64,000 nucleotides of DNA from Janibacter sp. A1S7 (lineage in GTDB: Bacteria > Actinomycetota > Actinomycetes > Actinomycetales > Dermatophilaceae), in NCBI RefSeq assembly GCF_037198315.1, contig NZ_CP144913.1, positions 2,666,001 to 2,730,000 on the forward strand, read 5' to 3'. Each line of letters begins with the position of its first letter. The stretch's first letter is position 1. Below are positions 25,417 to 35,101 of the stretch, one piece after another. A program made the position numbers and the translations under genes. The notes beneath the pieces are model-generated. The model ran no database searches. It was not told where the DNA came from and saw only the letters and a list, made by a program, of their open reading frames with translations.

Positions 25417-26204
25417 GCCAGGCAACGGACGAGACCACGGACGGAGCACCCGCTGCGGACACGGGTGTCGAGGACCGACGCACGACCATCGGCCTGGTCA
25501 TCGGTCTGCCACTCCTGTGCGCCGTCGTCCTCGGCGGATGGGCCATCTGGCGCGCGACCGCCGACCTGGACGACATCGAGGCACGCCAGCTCGCGTGGGG
25601 CACGATCCTCGACCTGACCCGTGAGCACATCGTGCTGACCCTCATCTCCACCGTCGTCGTCCTCGTCACCGCGATCCCGACGGGCATCCTGCTCACCCGC
25701 CCCCGACTGCGCCGCTTCGCCAGCCCGATCACCGCCTTCGCCAACGCCGGTCAGGCAGCCCCGGTCATCGGGGTCGTCGTCCTGCTCGCGATCTGGCTGG
25801 GCTTCGGCACGAGCACCGCAGTGCTCGCCCTTGCGATCTACGCCTTCCTCCCGGTACTGCGCAACACCATCGTCGGCCTCGAGCAGGTGGACCAGACCCT
25901 CGTCGAGGCCGCCCGTGGGATGGGCATGTCGGGAGCCGATGTGCTGCGCCGCGTCGAGCTGCCACTGGCACTACCGGTGATCATGGTCGGGGCACGCACG
26001 GCGCTGGTCCTCCTCGTCGGGGCAGCGAGCTTCGCCACCTTCATCAACGCGGGCGGGCTGGGCGCCCTCATCGTCACCGGCATCTCACTCTTCCGCTACC
26101 CGGTGCTCGTCAGCGGCGCGCTGATCATCGCCGTGCTCGCCCTGCTCATCGACTGGGCCGGCCGGGTGCTCGAGCTCCTGCTCACACCGAAGGGGATGTC
26201 ATGA
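25413..26204 (+). CDS. ABC importer permease, second
   Basis: A 263-residue permease with an extended N-terminus, then five or six helices and the coupling loop EAARGMGMSGADVLRRVELP. It pairs with the shorter permease encoded at 23585, giving a heteromeric membrane channel as in OpuC/OsmU systems. ATGA overlaps occur at both its start and its stop. Confidence 0.9.
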   Translation: MSQATDETTDGAPAADTGVEDRRTTIGLVIGLPLLCAVVLGGWAIWRATADLDDIEARQLAWGTILDLTREHIVLTLISTVVVLVTAIPTGILLTRPRLRRFASPITAFANAGQAAPVIGVVVLLAIWLGFGTSTAVLALAIYAFLPVLRNTIVGLEQVDQTLVEAARGMGMSGADVLRRVELPLALPVIMVGARTALVLLVGAASFATFINAGGLGALIVTGISLFRYPVLVSGALIIAVLALLIDWAGRVLELLLTPKGMS

Positions 26205-27205
26205 GCCCCCGTCCCCACCACCCGGGTCAGCCCACCCGGCGTGCGCTGCTCCTGACCGGCGCTGGCATCCTCGGTGCCGGCCTGACCGGCTGCGGGCTCG
26301 GCACGAGCGGTGGCTTCGTCCCGTCCGGGCAGGCCGCCGGACCCATCGCCGACATCGACCTGTCCGGGGCGAAGATCGCCGTGGGGTCGAAGGAGTTCAC
26401 CGAACAGCTCATCCTCGGCAAGCTCGCCGTCATCGTGCTGCGTGCCGCGGGCGCCGATGTCACCGACCTGACCAACATCCCCGGCTCCTCCAGCGCACGC
26501 CAGGCGATGCTCGAGGGCCAGGTGCAGATGCAGTGGGAGTACACCGGCACCGCCTGGATCGCCTACATGGGCGCGAGCAAGCCGATCCCGGACGAGCAGA
26601 AGCAGTACGAGGCGGTGCGCGACCGGGACCTGAAGGAGAACGATCTCGTCTGGCTGCCCCCAGCCCCGATGAACAACACCTACGGCTTCGCCGGCCCCCG
26701 CAAGAAGCTCGAGGAACTCGGCGTCACCAAGCTCTCCGATCTGACGAAGGTGCCCAAGAAGGACCTGACCTTCTGCGTGGAGTCGGAGTTCAACAACCGC
26801 AACGACGGTTTCGACCCGATGCTCAAGACCTACGGCCTGACGAGGGGTCAGGACTTCCCCGAGAACAACGTCAAGGTGCTCGGCACCGGAGCGATCTACC
26901 AGGCCACCGACGACGGTCTGTGCACCTTCGGCGAGGTCTTCACCACCGACGGGCGGATCAAGGCCCTCGACCTGCTCGTTCTCGAGGACGACAAGGGCTT
27001 CTTCCCCAAGTACAACGTCGCACCCGTCCTGGCCAAGTCGGTGGTGGACGAGTTCCCGCAGGTCGCCGACCTCTTCGCCCCGGTGGCCGCCAAGCTCACC
27101 AGTGACACCCTCATCGACCTCAACGCGAGCGTGGACGTCGACGGCGAGGACGCGGCCGACGTGGCCTTCGACTGGCTCGTCAAGGAGGGCTTCATCAAGC
27201 CCTGA
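26201..27205 (+). CDS. Glycine-betaine/choline-type substrate-binding lipoprotein
   Basis: A 334-residue OpuAC-fold binding protein. The signal RRALLLTGAGILGAGLTGC ends in a lipobox at C31; the RR start hints at Tat-style export but is not decisive. The mature part begins KIAVGSKEFTEQLILGKLAV and has the second-lobe motif MNNTYGFAGP. It captures the osmolyte outside the cell and delivers it to the two permeases. It is the last gene of the four-gene operon. Confidence 0.92.
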   Translation: MSPRPHHPGQPTRRALLLTGAGILGAGLTGCGLGTSGGFVPSGQAAGPIADIDLSGAKIAVGSKEFTEQLILGKLAVIVLRAAGADVTDLTNIPGSSSARQAMLEGQVQMQWEYTGTAWIAYMGASKPIPDEQKQYEAVRDRDLKENDLVWLPPAPMNNTYGFAGPRKKLEELGVTKLSDLTKVPKKDLTFCVESEFNNRNDGFDPMLKTYGLTRGQDFPENNVKVLGTGAIYQATDDGLCTFGEVFTTDGRIKALDLLVLEDDKGFFPKYNVAPVLAKSVVDEFPQVADLFAPVAAKLTSDTLIDLNASVDVDGEDAADVAFDWLVKEGFIKP

Positions 27206-27251
27206 GCGGGCCCCCCTACGGCAGGACCACGTCGGGACTACGTTGGCCCAC

Positions 27252-28592
27252 ATGAGTTTCTCCGATCAGACCGCCCGCGCCCTGACCGCACGTGCCCTCA
27301 CGGCCCAGACCGACGGGCGCGTGCCCGGGCTCTCGGCGGGCGTGGCCCGCAGGGGACGGCTCGAGTGGTTCCGCGGGATCGGGACGATCGACCTCGCCTC
27401 CCCCGGCGACGTCCCTGACGAGGACACCCAGTACGCCGTCGCGAGCAACTCCAAGACCTTCACCGCCGTCGTGATCATGGCGCTGCGTGATGAGGGCAGG
27501 CTCGGTCTCGACGACACCGTCGAGCTGCACCTGGCCGACAGCTCGCACGCGGGCGTGACGATCCGGCAGCTCCTCTCGCACACCTCCGGGATGCAGCGCG
27601 AGCCCGTCGGGGACGTCTTCGACACGATGGTCATGCCCACCCGGGAGGAGCTGCTCGCCGGCTGGTCGGACGCCGAGCGCATCGGCCGACCCCACGAGCG
27701 CTGGCACTACTCCAACCTCGGCTTCTCGGTGCTCGGCGAGATCATCTCCCGCCTCGACGGGGGCACGTGGGAGGAGTCCGTCCGCCGCCGCATCCTCGAG
27801 CCGCTGGAGATGACCCGCACCGGCACCGTCCCCGGCGGCCGGCGGGCGAAGGGGTACTACGTCCCGCCCTTCGCCGACGTCCCGATCGAGGAGCCGGTCT
27901 TCGAGGCCCGCGCCATGGATCCCGCCGGTGGGCTGCGGTCGACCCCCACCGACATGGCCCGCTGGGGTGGCTTCATCGCCGACCCCGTCGAGGAGGTCCT
28001 CTCCCCCGACACCCTCGAGGAGATGTGCCAGCCACAGGTCATGGCCGACGTCCGGGGCTGGACCTCCGCATGGGGTCTGGGGTTGCAGCTGGTCCGGCAC
28101 GAGGGTCGCTTCTGGGTCGGGCACACCGGTGGCTGGCCGGGCTCGATCACCGGCGTCTTCACCGAGCGGCCCTCGGCGACGACGGGCCTGATCATGATGA
28201 ACAACTCCGCCCCGGTCCCACCGGCCGCCGCTGCCATCGAGATGGGCACCACCGCGATCGAGCGCGAGCCGGTCGAGCCCGAGCCGTGGGAGCCCGGTGC
28301 CGAGCTGCCCACCGACCTCGTCCCGCTCCTGGGGCACTGGTACTCCGAGGGCACCCACTTCGTCCTCTCGGTCAGGCAGGGCGCCCTCGAGGCCCGCGTC
28401 GCCGGCCAGCCGAAGGAGCAGCCGCCCTCGGTCTTCGAGCGCGAGGGCACCGACCGCTTCCGCACGGTCTCGGGCCGGGAGCAGGGCGAGGTGCTGCGCG
28501 TGCAGCGGGACGCGAAGGGGGAGGTCAGCCACTTCAACTGGGCCACCTACCGATTCGACCGCCGGCCGATGGCCTTCGGCCAGTGGTTGTGA
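27252..28592 (+). CDS. Serine hydrolase, class C beta-lactamase fold
   Basis: A 446-residue protein of the beta-lactamase/penicillin-binding-protein-like hydrolases. Catalytic S65 and K68 are in VASNSKTFTA, the Tyr motif is HYSNLGFS (Y153-N155) and the third motif is VGHTGGWPGS. A C-terminal lipocalin-like domain with LLGHWYSEGTHFVLSV follows. No signal peptide is visible, so it is probably cytoplasmic, and an esterase or D-aminopeptidase role is as likely as any. ATG 27252. It stands alone between the importer operon and a convergent gene. Confidence 0.85.
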   Translation: MSFSDQTARALTARALTAQTDGRVPGLSAGVARRGRLEWFRGIGTIDLASPGDVPDEDTQYAVASNSKTFTAVVIMALRDEGRLGLDDTVELHLADSSHAGVTIRQLLSHTSGMQREPVGDVFDTMVMPTREELLAGWSDAERIGRPHERWHYSNLGFSVLGEIISRLDGGTWEESVRRRILEPLEMTRTGTVPGGRRAKGYYVPPFADVPIEEPVFEARAMDPAGGLRSTPTDMARWGGFIADPVEEVLSPDTLEEMCQPQVMADVRGWTSAWGLGLQLVRHEGRFWVGHTGGWPGSITGVFTERPSATTGLIMMNNSAPVPPAAAAIEMGTTAIEREPVEPEPWEPGAELPTDLVPLLGHWYSEGTHFVLSVRQGALEARVAGQPKEQPPSVFEREGTDRFRTVSGREQGEVLRVQRDAKGEVSHFNWATYRFDRRPMAFGQWL

Positions 28593-28598
28593 GCCCCC

Positions 28599-29033
28599 TC
28601 AGCTCGCGGCGCGCTCCCAGTCGGCGACCGGACCACTGACCACGTCGAAGACGGGGTGGGCGCGCGGTGGCCCGGCCCACAGGCCCGTCGCCCACTCCGG
28701 CGAGCGTTGCCGGCACTTGGCGAGCAGATGTCGCCACTCGAGCTCCAGCTGGCCGTCGGTGACGATCATCCGCAGTGCCGGGTCCGGCGTCGACACCACC
28801 CGGGCGCGGTCGAACCGGTAGCCACGCCGATCCGCCTCCTCGGCGAGCCCGAGGAGCCACGTGCCCACGCCGACGACCGGGTCGTCCAGCTCCCGGAACC
28901 GCACCAGCTGCGGATGACGGGTGTAGCCCTTCGTCCGGCCGAGCAGGACTGCCTGCGCCAGCAGTCCCTCCCGCCAGCCGGAGACCAGGGCGGCCCGGTC
29001 CAGCTGGGCAGGGTGAAGACTCCACAGCCGCAT
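28599..29033 (-). CDS. Pyrimidine dimer DNA glycosylase-like protein
   Basis: A 144-residue protein starting MRLWSLHPAQLDRAALVSGW with LAQAVLLGRTKGYTRHPQLV: the pattern of the Pyr_excise family (PF03013, T4 endonuclease V-related), which cuts DNA at UV-induced pyrimidine dimers. The bacterial members are mostly untested. ATG 29033. Its 3' end is 6 bases from the convergent serine hydrolase gene. Confidence 0.75.
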   Translation of the reverse strand: MRLWSLHPAQLDRAALVSGWREGLLAQAVLLGRTKGYTRHPQLVRFRELDDPVVGVGTWLLGLAEEADRRGYRFDRARVVSTPDPALRMIVTDGQLELEWRHLLAKCRQRSPEWATGLWAGPPRAHPVFDVVSGPVADWERAAS

Positions 29034-29057
29034 GCCTGCTCCTTCGGGATCGCGCGA

Positions 29058-29134
29058 ACTCGCACAAGCCTAGGCAGGTGCACGTCCGGGCGTGCACCCA
29101 CTCGCACAAGTCCACGCAGTTGCCCGTCCGGGCG
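29058..29134. repeat. Two 35-bp imperfect direct repeats
   Basis: Units begin ACTCGCACAAG at 29058-29092 and 29100-29134 and share 30 of 35 bases, both ending CGTCCGGGCG. The first also holds a short palindrome GTGCACG...CGTGCAC. They fill the 102-bp gap between the start of the glycosylase-like gene and the stop codon of the acyl-CoA synthetase gene, so they may be an operator or a terminator region. Confidence 0.7.
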
Positions 29135-29135
29135 A

Positions 29136-30713
29136 TCAGGCGAAGTGTTTGCGCAGCTCCCGGGGCAGGATCTTGCCGGTGGCGTTGCGCGGCAGCTCGT
29201 CCACGAAGACGACCTCTCGCGGGATGCAGTGCCGGGCCCGATGGGCGCGCACGTGCTCCTTGAGCTCGTCCTCATCGAGGGAGTGCCCGTCGGTGAGGGC
29301 GATGAAGGCGGCCAGTCGCTGCCCGAAGTCGGGGTCCGGGACACCGATCACGGACACCTCGCGCACTGCGGGGTGCTCGGAGAGCAGCGATTCGACCTCG
29401 GTCGGATACACGTTCTCACCACCGCTGACGATCATGTCGTCGTCACGGCCGTCGACGAAGTACAGATCACCCTCGACGTGGCCCACGTCGCCGGTGGAGA
29501 CCAGGCCGTCGACGAAGTCCTTGGCCTGGCCGTCATTGGTGTACCCGTCGAAGACGAGCTCGTTCCCCGCGAAGATGCGGCCCGTCTGGCCGACCGGGAC
29601 CTCGCGGCCGTCCTCGTCAAGGATCTTCACGACCGTACCGAGCGGCGGGGTGCCGGCGGTGTTGGGGTCGCGGCGCATGTGCTCCGGCGTCGCGATGCAC
29701 ACCCATGATGCCTCGGTCGAGCCGTAGAGGTTGTAGAGCACGTCGCCGTAGGCATCCATGAACTTGGTGGTGAAACCGGAGGGGTAGGCCGACCCCGAGG
29801 TCGCGACGACCCGCAGGTGGCGGTGCGCTCCGGCTCCGGGGTCCTCGGGTAGCTCCATCATCCGCTGGAGCATCACCGGAATGGCGAACATCGCGTGCGG
29901 CTGTCGCTGCGCCAACGCGGTGCGGGCCGCCTCGGGCTCGAAGCGACGCTGCAGGATGATCGTGGCGCGCAACGCCATCGACAACTGCACCGCCGCGTAG
30001 CCCCAGGTGTGGAAGATCGGCGCGGAGATCAGGATCCGGTCGCCGGCGTGCAGGGGGATGCGGTCGATGACCGAGATCAGCGGACCGAAACCGCCCGGGG
30101 TCTTGCGGGCGGCACCCTTGGGCGTCCCCGTCGTCCCGGAGGTGAGGATGATCGTCCGGCCGCCGCGTGCGGGGACCTTCAGGTCGTGCGGGCGGGGCGC
30201 CTCCTCGACCCGGCGGGCCAGCTCGCCCTCGGTGACCTTCGGCATCCCCTCGGGGAGGTGGCCGACGACCTCGCCGAACTCGTCGTCGTGGATGAGCGCC
30301 TTGATCCCCTGCTGCTCGCAGACCTGGGCGAACTGCGGTCCGGAGAGCCCGGTGTTGCCCAGGACGAGGTCGATGCCGATCGCCGAGGCGGCACACATGA
30401 CCTCGATCGCCTGCACGTGGTTGCGGGCGAGCAATCCGATGCGCTCGCCGGGCCGGAAACCCAGCTCGGTGAGGATGACGCCGACCTTCTCGGAGTTGGC
30501 CAGCAGTTCGGCGTAGGTGGTGGCGCCCCGGGTCTCGTCGACGACGGCGACGGCCTTCGGCGAGCGGTTGGCTGCCTGGCGGAGCTCACCGGCCAGGCCG
30601 AAGCCCCACCTCTTCAGTGCGGTCAGCTGTCTGACCTGGTTGGTGGGCGGCCCCGGGGCGAGCATGCCCCGCTTGGCCATGGTCTTGGCGACGGTCAGGG
30701 GACTGATGGACAT
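29136..30713 (-). CDS. Acyl-CoA synthetase (AMP-forming)
   Basis: A 525-residue adenylate-forming enzyme activating a fatty or aromatic acid to its CoA ester. The P-loop motif is ILTSGTTGTPKGAARK (about 189-204), then NLYGSTEASWVCIATPEHM, the hinge FVDGRDDDMIVSGGENVYPT and the catalytic Lys region PRNATGKILPRELRK. The acid cannot be named. ATG 30713 lies one base past the stop of the SCP2-type gene (TGACATG), so the two are probably one operon. Confidence 0.9.
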   Translation of the reverse strand: MSISPLTVAKTMAKRGMLAPGPPTNQVRQLTALKRWGFGLAGELRQAANRSPKAVAVVDETRGATTYAELLANSEKVGVILTELGFRPGERIGLLARNHVQAIEVMCAASAIGIDLVLGNTGLSGPQFAQVCEQQGIKALIHDDEFGEVVGHLPEGMPKVTEGELARRVEEAPRPHDLKVPARGGRTIILTSGTTGTPKGAARKTPGGFGPLISVIDRIPLHAGDRILISAPIFHTWGYAAVQLSMALRATIILQRRFEPEAARTALAQRQPHAMFAIPVMLQRMMELPEDPGAGAHRHLRVVATSGSAYPSGFTTKFMDAYGDVLYNLYGSTEASWVCIATPEHMRRDPNTAGTPPLGTVVKILDEDGREVPVGQTGRIFAGNELVFDGYTNDGQAKDFVDGLVSTGDVGHVEGDLYFVDGRDDDMIVSGGENVYPTEVESLLSEHPAVREVSVIGVPDPDFGQRLAAFIALTDGHSLDEDELKEHVRAHRARHCIPREVVFVDELPRNATGKILPRELRKHFA

Positions 30714-30714
30714 G

Positions 30715-31167
30715 TCAGGCCTTCGGGATGTCGAGCATGGAGGGGAAGGTGGCGGCGAGCGCGAGATCACCCTTCACCGTGATCTTGCCGCGCATCACCA
30801 TCATCGTCGGGTTGCCCCGACCGGTGCTCATCGTGAGGAGCTCCATCGGCGCCATCATCAGGGAGACGTCGAAGCTGCCGCCGGGCTCCGTGCTGACACT
30901 GCACCGACCGTCGTCGATGACGATCTCGTAGGTGTCGTGCGGGCGACCGTCGGGGCCGCCGGTGATCCGGAACTGGGTCGTGGCGCTGACCCCTTTGGCC
31001 CGATCGGGGCGGAAGAGGGTCGGGAAGCGGTCGAAGACCGCGTCGAGGACGGCGGTGCGGTGCTCGCCGCGCATGGTCTCGGAGATCTCCCGGTCGGACA
31101 TCTCCTTGACCGTCCTCGCGAACTCCTGGGGACTCATGTCCTCGAAGGTCGAGGGGTCCGGATCCAT
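30715..31167 (-). CDS. SCP2 sterol-binding domain protein
   Basis: A 150-residue protein with the SCP2 lipid-binding fold: FRITGGPDGRPHDTYEIVID, SLMMAPMELLTMSTGRGNPT and MMVMRGKITVKGDLALAATF. Such proteins bind fatty acyl or sterol ligands. ATG 31167 follows AAGGAGCTGCGCAG; the longer frame upstream is not family-like. Its position directly ahead of an acyl-CoA synthetase suggests it presents a lipid substrate. Confidence 0.88.
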   Translation of the reverse strand: MDPDPSTFEDMSPQEFARTVKEMSDREISETMRGEHRTAVLDAVFDRFPTLFRPDRAKGVSATTQFRITGGPDGRPHDTYEIVIDDGRCSVSTEPGGSFDVSLMMAPMELLTMSTGRGNPTMMVMRGKITVKGDLALAATFPSMLDIPKA

Positions 31168-31293
31168 CTGCGCAGCTCCTTCGGTGCGGTGTGCCGTGAC
31201 CATACCCGCGGGTAACGAGCCCCGCCAATGGAGCGGGTCACGCCGGTGCGTGCGGTTGGTCACAGCCTCGCGGCAGGGCGTAGCGTCGATGGC

Positions 31294-32052
31294 ATGGCTG
31301 GGTCAGGGCGCAGGCAACGGGTGGCGGTCGCTGGGGCGAGCGGGCTCATCGGGTCGCACGTGGTCGAGTTGGCCACCGCCGCGGGCCACGAGGTGGTGCC
31401 GCTCAGCCGAAACCACGGGGTGGACCTGACGCGGCCACAGGGTCTGTCCGACCGTCTGTCGGGGGTCGACGCCATCATCGACGTCACCCGTCCGGCGACG
31501 ATGGACGAGGGGGCGGCCACCGACTTCTTCACCACCGTCGCCGTGAACCTCGGCCGGGCCGCCAGGCAGGCCGGCGTCCCACGCACCGTGGTGCTCTCCA
31601 TCGTCGGGATCGAGCAGGGCCAGGACTTCCCGTGGTACCGCGTCACCCTCGCTCACGAGCGAGCGGTGCGCGAGCACGCACCGGGCGTGCGGGTGCTGCG
31701 CGCGACGCAGTTCCACGAGTTCCCCGGGCAGGTTCTGCAGCGCTCCGGGGACGGCGACACCGCACGGATCATGGACATGCCGACCCAACCGGTCGCCTCG
31801 GCCGAGGTGGCCGCCGTCCTGCTCGAGATGGCCACCGCGGACGAAGGGGGCGACCGCCAGATCGCCGGTCCCTCACCCGAGCAGCTGGTCGACCTCGTCA
31901 CGCGGTGGTGCGAGCTGCGCGGCGACGACGTGCAGGTGCTGCCGGTCCCCGCGACCCCGCAGGTCGGCGCGGGATCGGCACTCCCCGGCCCCGACGTCGA
32001 GCGGCGCGGCCCCGACTGGTGGACCTGGGCGCAGGCCAGCGGGCGTCCCTAG
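31294..32052 (+). CDS. NAD(P)-binding SDR-like protein
   Basis: A 252-residue extended/atypical short-chain dehydrogenase: RVAVAGASGLIGSHVVELAT is the dinucleotide fold, VDAIIDVTRPATMDEGAATD and VVLSIVGIEQGQDFPWYRVT follow. It resembles the NmrA-like/NAD(P)H-binding proteins of actinobacteria; the substrate is unknown. ATG 31294. Its last 4 bases overlap the end of the convergent topA gene. Confidence 0.85.
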   Translation: MAGSGRRQRVAVAGASGLIGSHVVELATAAGHEVVPLSRNHGVDLTRPQGLSDRLSGVDAIIDVTRPATMDEGAATDFFTTVAVNLGRAARQAGVPRTVVLSIVGIEQGQDFPWYRVTLAHERAVREHAPGVRVLRATQFHEFPGQVLQRSGDGDTARIMDMPTQPVASAEVAAVLLEMATADEGGDRQIAGPSPEQLVDLVTRWCELRGDDVQVLPVPATPQVGAGSALPGPDVERRGPDWWTWAQASGRP

Positions 32053-34886
32053 GAGCTGGAGGCCCTCTTCGTCGCCGTCTTCTTCGTCGCGGTCTTCTTG
32101 GCCGTTGTCTTCTTGGCCGTTGTCCTCTTCGCGGTCGTCTTCTTCGCGGTCGACTTCGTGGCACTCTTCTTCGTCGACTTCTTGGCGCTCTTCTTTCGGG
32201 TGCTCGGGCCCTTGGCGCGCTTGTCGGCGAGCAGCTCGAAGGCCCGCTCCTGGGTGATCGTCTCCGGGTCGTCCTCGCGACGGAGCGTCGCGTTCGTCTC
32301 GCCGTCGGTGACGTACGGACCGAACCGGCCGTCCTTGACGATGACCTTCTTGCCGCTGGCCGGGTCCTCGTCGAACTCCTTCAGCGGGGGCTTGGCTGCG
32401 CGACCGCGCCGCTTCGGCTGCGCGTAGAGCTCCTGCGCCTCCTCGAGGGTGATCGTGAAGATCTGCTCCTCGGTCTCCATCGAGCGCGAGTCCGTGCCCT
32501 TCTTCAGGTACGGGCCGTAGCGACCGTTCTGTGCGGTGATGTCCACCTCGACCTGGCTCTCGGTACCGTCCTCGGCCGTCCTGGTCTCGGTGACGGTACC
32601 GACGACGCGGGGCAGCGAGAGCAGCGTCAACGCGGTCGGCAGCTCGACGGTCGCCGGGTCCATGGTCTTGAACAGTGAGGCCGTGCGCGGCTTGACCTTG
32701 GCCTTGCCCTTCTTGGGCTTGTCCTCGCCCTCCTCGAGCACCTCGGTGACGAAGGGCCCGTACCGGCCGGTCTTGACGATGATGTCGCGCCCGGTCTCGG
32801 GGTCCTGCCCGAGGACGCGACCGTCGTCGGCTGCCTGCGCGAGCAGCTCCCGGGCCATCGCGGGTGTCATCTCGTCGGGGGCGACGTCGTCGTTGATGGT
32901 GGCGCGCTTGGGCTTCTTCTCGACCGCCGTGTCGTCTGAGACCTCGCCGGTCTTCGGGTCGACACCGGTGGGGATGGTCTCTTCGACGTAGGGCCCGTAG
33001 CGGCCGACGCGCACGACGACCCCGTCACCGATGTCGATCGTCGAGATCGCGCGGGCGTCGATGTCGCCCAGGTCGGAGACGAGCGAGGCCAGTCCCTCGG
33101 TACCGCTGGCATCGCCGTAGTAGAAGCGCTGCAGCCACGCAGCGCGCTGCGCGGACCCGGAGGCGATCTCGTCGAGGTCCTCCTCCATCGAGGCGGTGAA
33201 GTCGTAGTCGACGAGGCGGGTGAAGTGGACCTCCATCAGCCGGGTGACGGCGAAGGCGAGCCACGTCGGGACGAGCGCGGACCCCTTCTTGCGCACGTAC
33301 CCGCGGTCCTGGATCGTGCTGATCGTCGAGGCGTAGGTCGACGGGCGGCCGATCCCCTTCTCCTCCATGGTCTTCACGAGTGAGGCCTCGGTGTAGCGGG
33401 CCGGCGGCGAGGTCTCGTGACCGGAGGCGGTGGCGTCGACGACGTCGAGGTCCGCTCCCTCGGCGACCTTCGGCAGGCGGGCCTCGCCCCCCTTCGCCCC
33501 CTTGGCCTCGGGCTCGTCGGTGCCCTCCTCGTACGCGGCGAGGAATCCCTTGAAGGTGATGACGGTGCCGGAGGCGGTGTACTCGGCGGTCCTGGCGACC
33601 TCGCAGCCCCCGAGGTCGGCGGCGACCTTGATCGTCGCTGTCGAGCCCTTGGCGTCGGCCATCTGGGAGGCGATGGTGCGCTTCCAGATCAGCTCGTAGA
33701 GACGGAACTCGTCGCCCCGCAGCTCACCGGCGACCTGCGCCGGGGTGCGGAACCGGTCTCCTGCCGGGCGGATTGCCTCGTGCGCCTCCTGGGCGTTCTT
33801 GGCCTTCTTGCCATACATCCGCGGCGCCTGAGGGACGAAGTCCGCGCCGTACATGTCGCGTGCCTGTCCGCGGGCGGCGGAGACGGCCGAGCCCGACAGG
33901 TTGGTGCTGTCGGTACGCATGTAGGTGATGTAGCCGTTCTCGTACAGCCGCTGGGCGACGCGCATGGCGTCGCGGGAGCCCAGGCCGAGCTTCCGTCCGG
34001 CCTCCTGCTGCAGGGTCGAGGTGGTGAAGGGGGCGTACGGACGACGCGTGTAGGGCTTCTCGGCGACGGAGCCGACCGTGGCGGTGGCGGCGATCGTCGC
34101 CTCGGCGACGGCGGTGGCGGCGCGCTGGTCGAGGTGGCGGGCCGTGCCCTTGAGTGAGCCGGTGTCGTCGAAGTCGCGGCCGGCGGCGACCTTCGTCCCG
34201 TCCAGCGACGACAGCCGGGCAGCGAAGGGGGCAGCGCCGGCCGTGGATGTGCCGGCGGCGAACTTTCCTTCCACGTCCCAGTAGGAGGCCGCGGTGAACG
34301 CCATCCGCTCGCGCTCGCGCTCGACGACGATGCGGGTGGCCACGGACTGGACGCGACCGGCGGACAGGCCGGCCTTGACCTTGCGCCACAGGACCGGGGA
34401 GACCTCGTAGCCGTAGAGGCGGTCGAGGATGCGGCGCGACTCCTGCGCGTCGACGAGGTGGAGATCGAGCTCACGGGTGTCCTCGACGGCCCGCTCGATC
34501 GCTTCCTTGGTGATCTCGTGGAAGACCATCCGCTTGACCGGGACCTTGGGCTTGAGGGTCTCCAGGAGGTGCCAGGCGATCGCCTCGCCCTCGCGGTCCT
34601 CATCCGTGGCGAGGTAGAGGGTGTCGGCGTCCTTGAGCAGGCGCTTGAGCTCGGTGACCTTCTTCTTCTTGTCTGGATCGACGACGTAGTAGGGCTCGAA
34701 GCCCTCCTCGATGTTGATCCCGAAGCGACCGAAAGGCCCCTTCTTCATCTCCGCGGGCATCTCCGACGGGGTCGGGATGTCCCGGATGTGTCCCACCGAT
34801 GCCTCGACGACGAAGTCGCCGCCGAGGTACCCCGCGATCGTCTTGGCCTTGGCTGGCGACTCGACGATGACGAGCTTGCTGGCCAT
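32049..34886 (-). CDS. topA: DNA topoisomerase I
   Basis: A 945-residue type IA topoisomerase, relaxing negative supercoils. The Toprim domain has E9 in VIVESPAKAKTI and the acidic triad in LATDEDREGEAIAWHL (D95, D97, E99). The active-site Tyr is Y322 in YITYMRTDSTNL. Four C-terminal repeats of the type GRYGPYVEE follow, and the protein ends in a Lys/Ala/Thr-rich tail (repeats of AKKTTAKKT) that in actinobacterial TopA increases DNA grip and processivity. No zinc fingers, as expected for this phylum. ATG 34886 follows GAGAAGAGG. Confidence 0.97.
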   Translation of the reverse strand: MASKLVIVESPAKAKTIAGYLGGDFVVEASVGHIRDIPTPSEMPAEMKKGPFGRFGINIEEGFEPYYVVDPDKKKKVTELKRLLKDADTLYLATDEDREGEAIAWHLLETLKPKVPVKRMVFHEITKEAIERAVEDTRELDLHLVDAQESRRILDRLYGYEVSPVLWRKVKAGLSAGRVQSVATRIVVERERERMAFTAASYWDVEGKFAAGTSTAGAAPFAARLSSLDGTKVAAGRDFDDTGSLKGTARHLDQRAATAVAEATIAATATVGSVAEKPYTRRPYAPFTTSTLQQEAGRKLGLGSRDAMRVAQRLYENGYITYMRTDSTNLSGSAVSAARGQARDMYGADFVPQAPRMYGKKAKNAQEAHEAIRPAGDRFRTPAQVAGELRGDEFRLYELIWKRTIASQMADAKGSTATIKVAADLGGCEVARTAEYTASGTVITFKGFLAAYEEGTDEPEAKGAKGGEARLPKVAEGADLDVVDATASGHETSPPARYTEASLVKTMEEKGIGRPSTYASTISTIQDRGYVRKKGSALVPTWLAFAVTRLMEVHFTRLVDYDFTASMEEDLDEIASGSAQRAAWLQRFYYGDASGTEGLASLVSDLGDIDARAISTIDIGDGVVVRVGRYGPYVEETIPTGVDPKTGEVSDDTAVEKKPKRATINDDVAPDEMTPAMARELLAQAADDGRVLGQDPETGRDIIVKTGRYGPFVTEVLEEGEDKPKKGKAKVKPRTASLFKTMDPATVELPTALTLLSLPRVVGTVTETRTAEDGTESQVEVDITAQNGRYGPYLKKGTDSRSMETEEQIFTITLEEAQELYAQPKRRGRAAKPPLKEFDEDPASGKKVIVKDGRFGPYVTDGETNATLRREDDPETITQERAFELLADKRAKGPSTRKKSAKKSTKKSATKSTAKKTTAKRTTAKKTTAKKTATKKTATKRASSS

Positions 34887-35101
34887 GTGCGCCTCTTCTC
34901 CCGACCGCACGTGCAGCGGATTCGTCGCTGCCTCGACGTGCGGTCACTCTTGCGCAGACCGTACTACGCCCCACCCAGCCGTCTTGCCGCTCCCCACCCG
35001 CACGGATCGTCCCCGGTCGAGCGGGCCACCACCGTCGACGACCCCTCGATAGGCTCGGGGACCAACCCGCTCGACGGGTCGACCACCGGGGAGGACCCAC
35101 G

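Noticed and set aside
32060..32210. Repetitive DNA at the 3' end of topA, first considered as a tandem repeat element
   Set aside because: The repetition is explained by the Lys/Ala/Thr-rich C-terminal tail of actinobacterial TopA.
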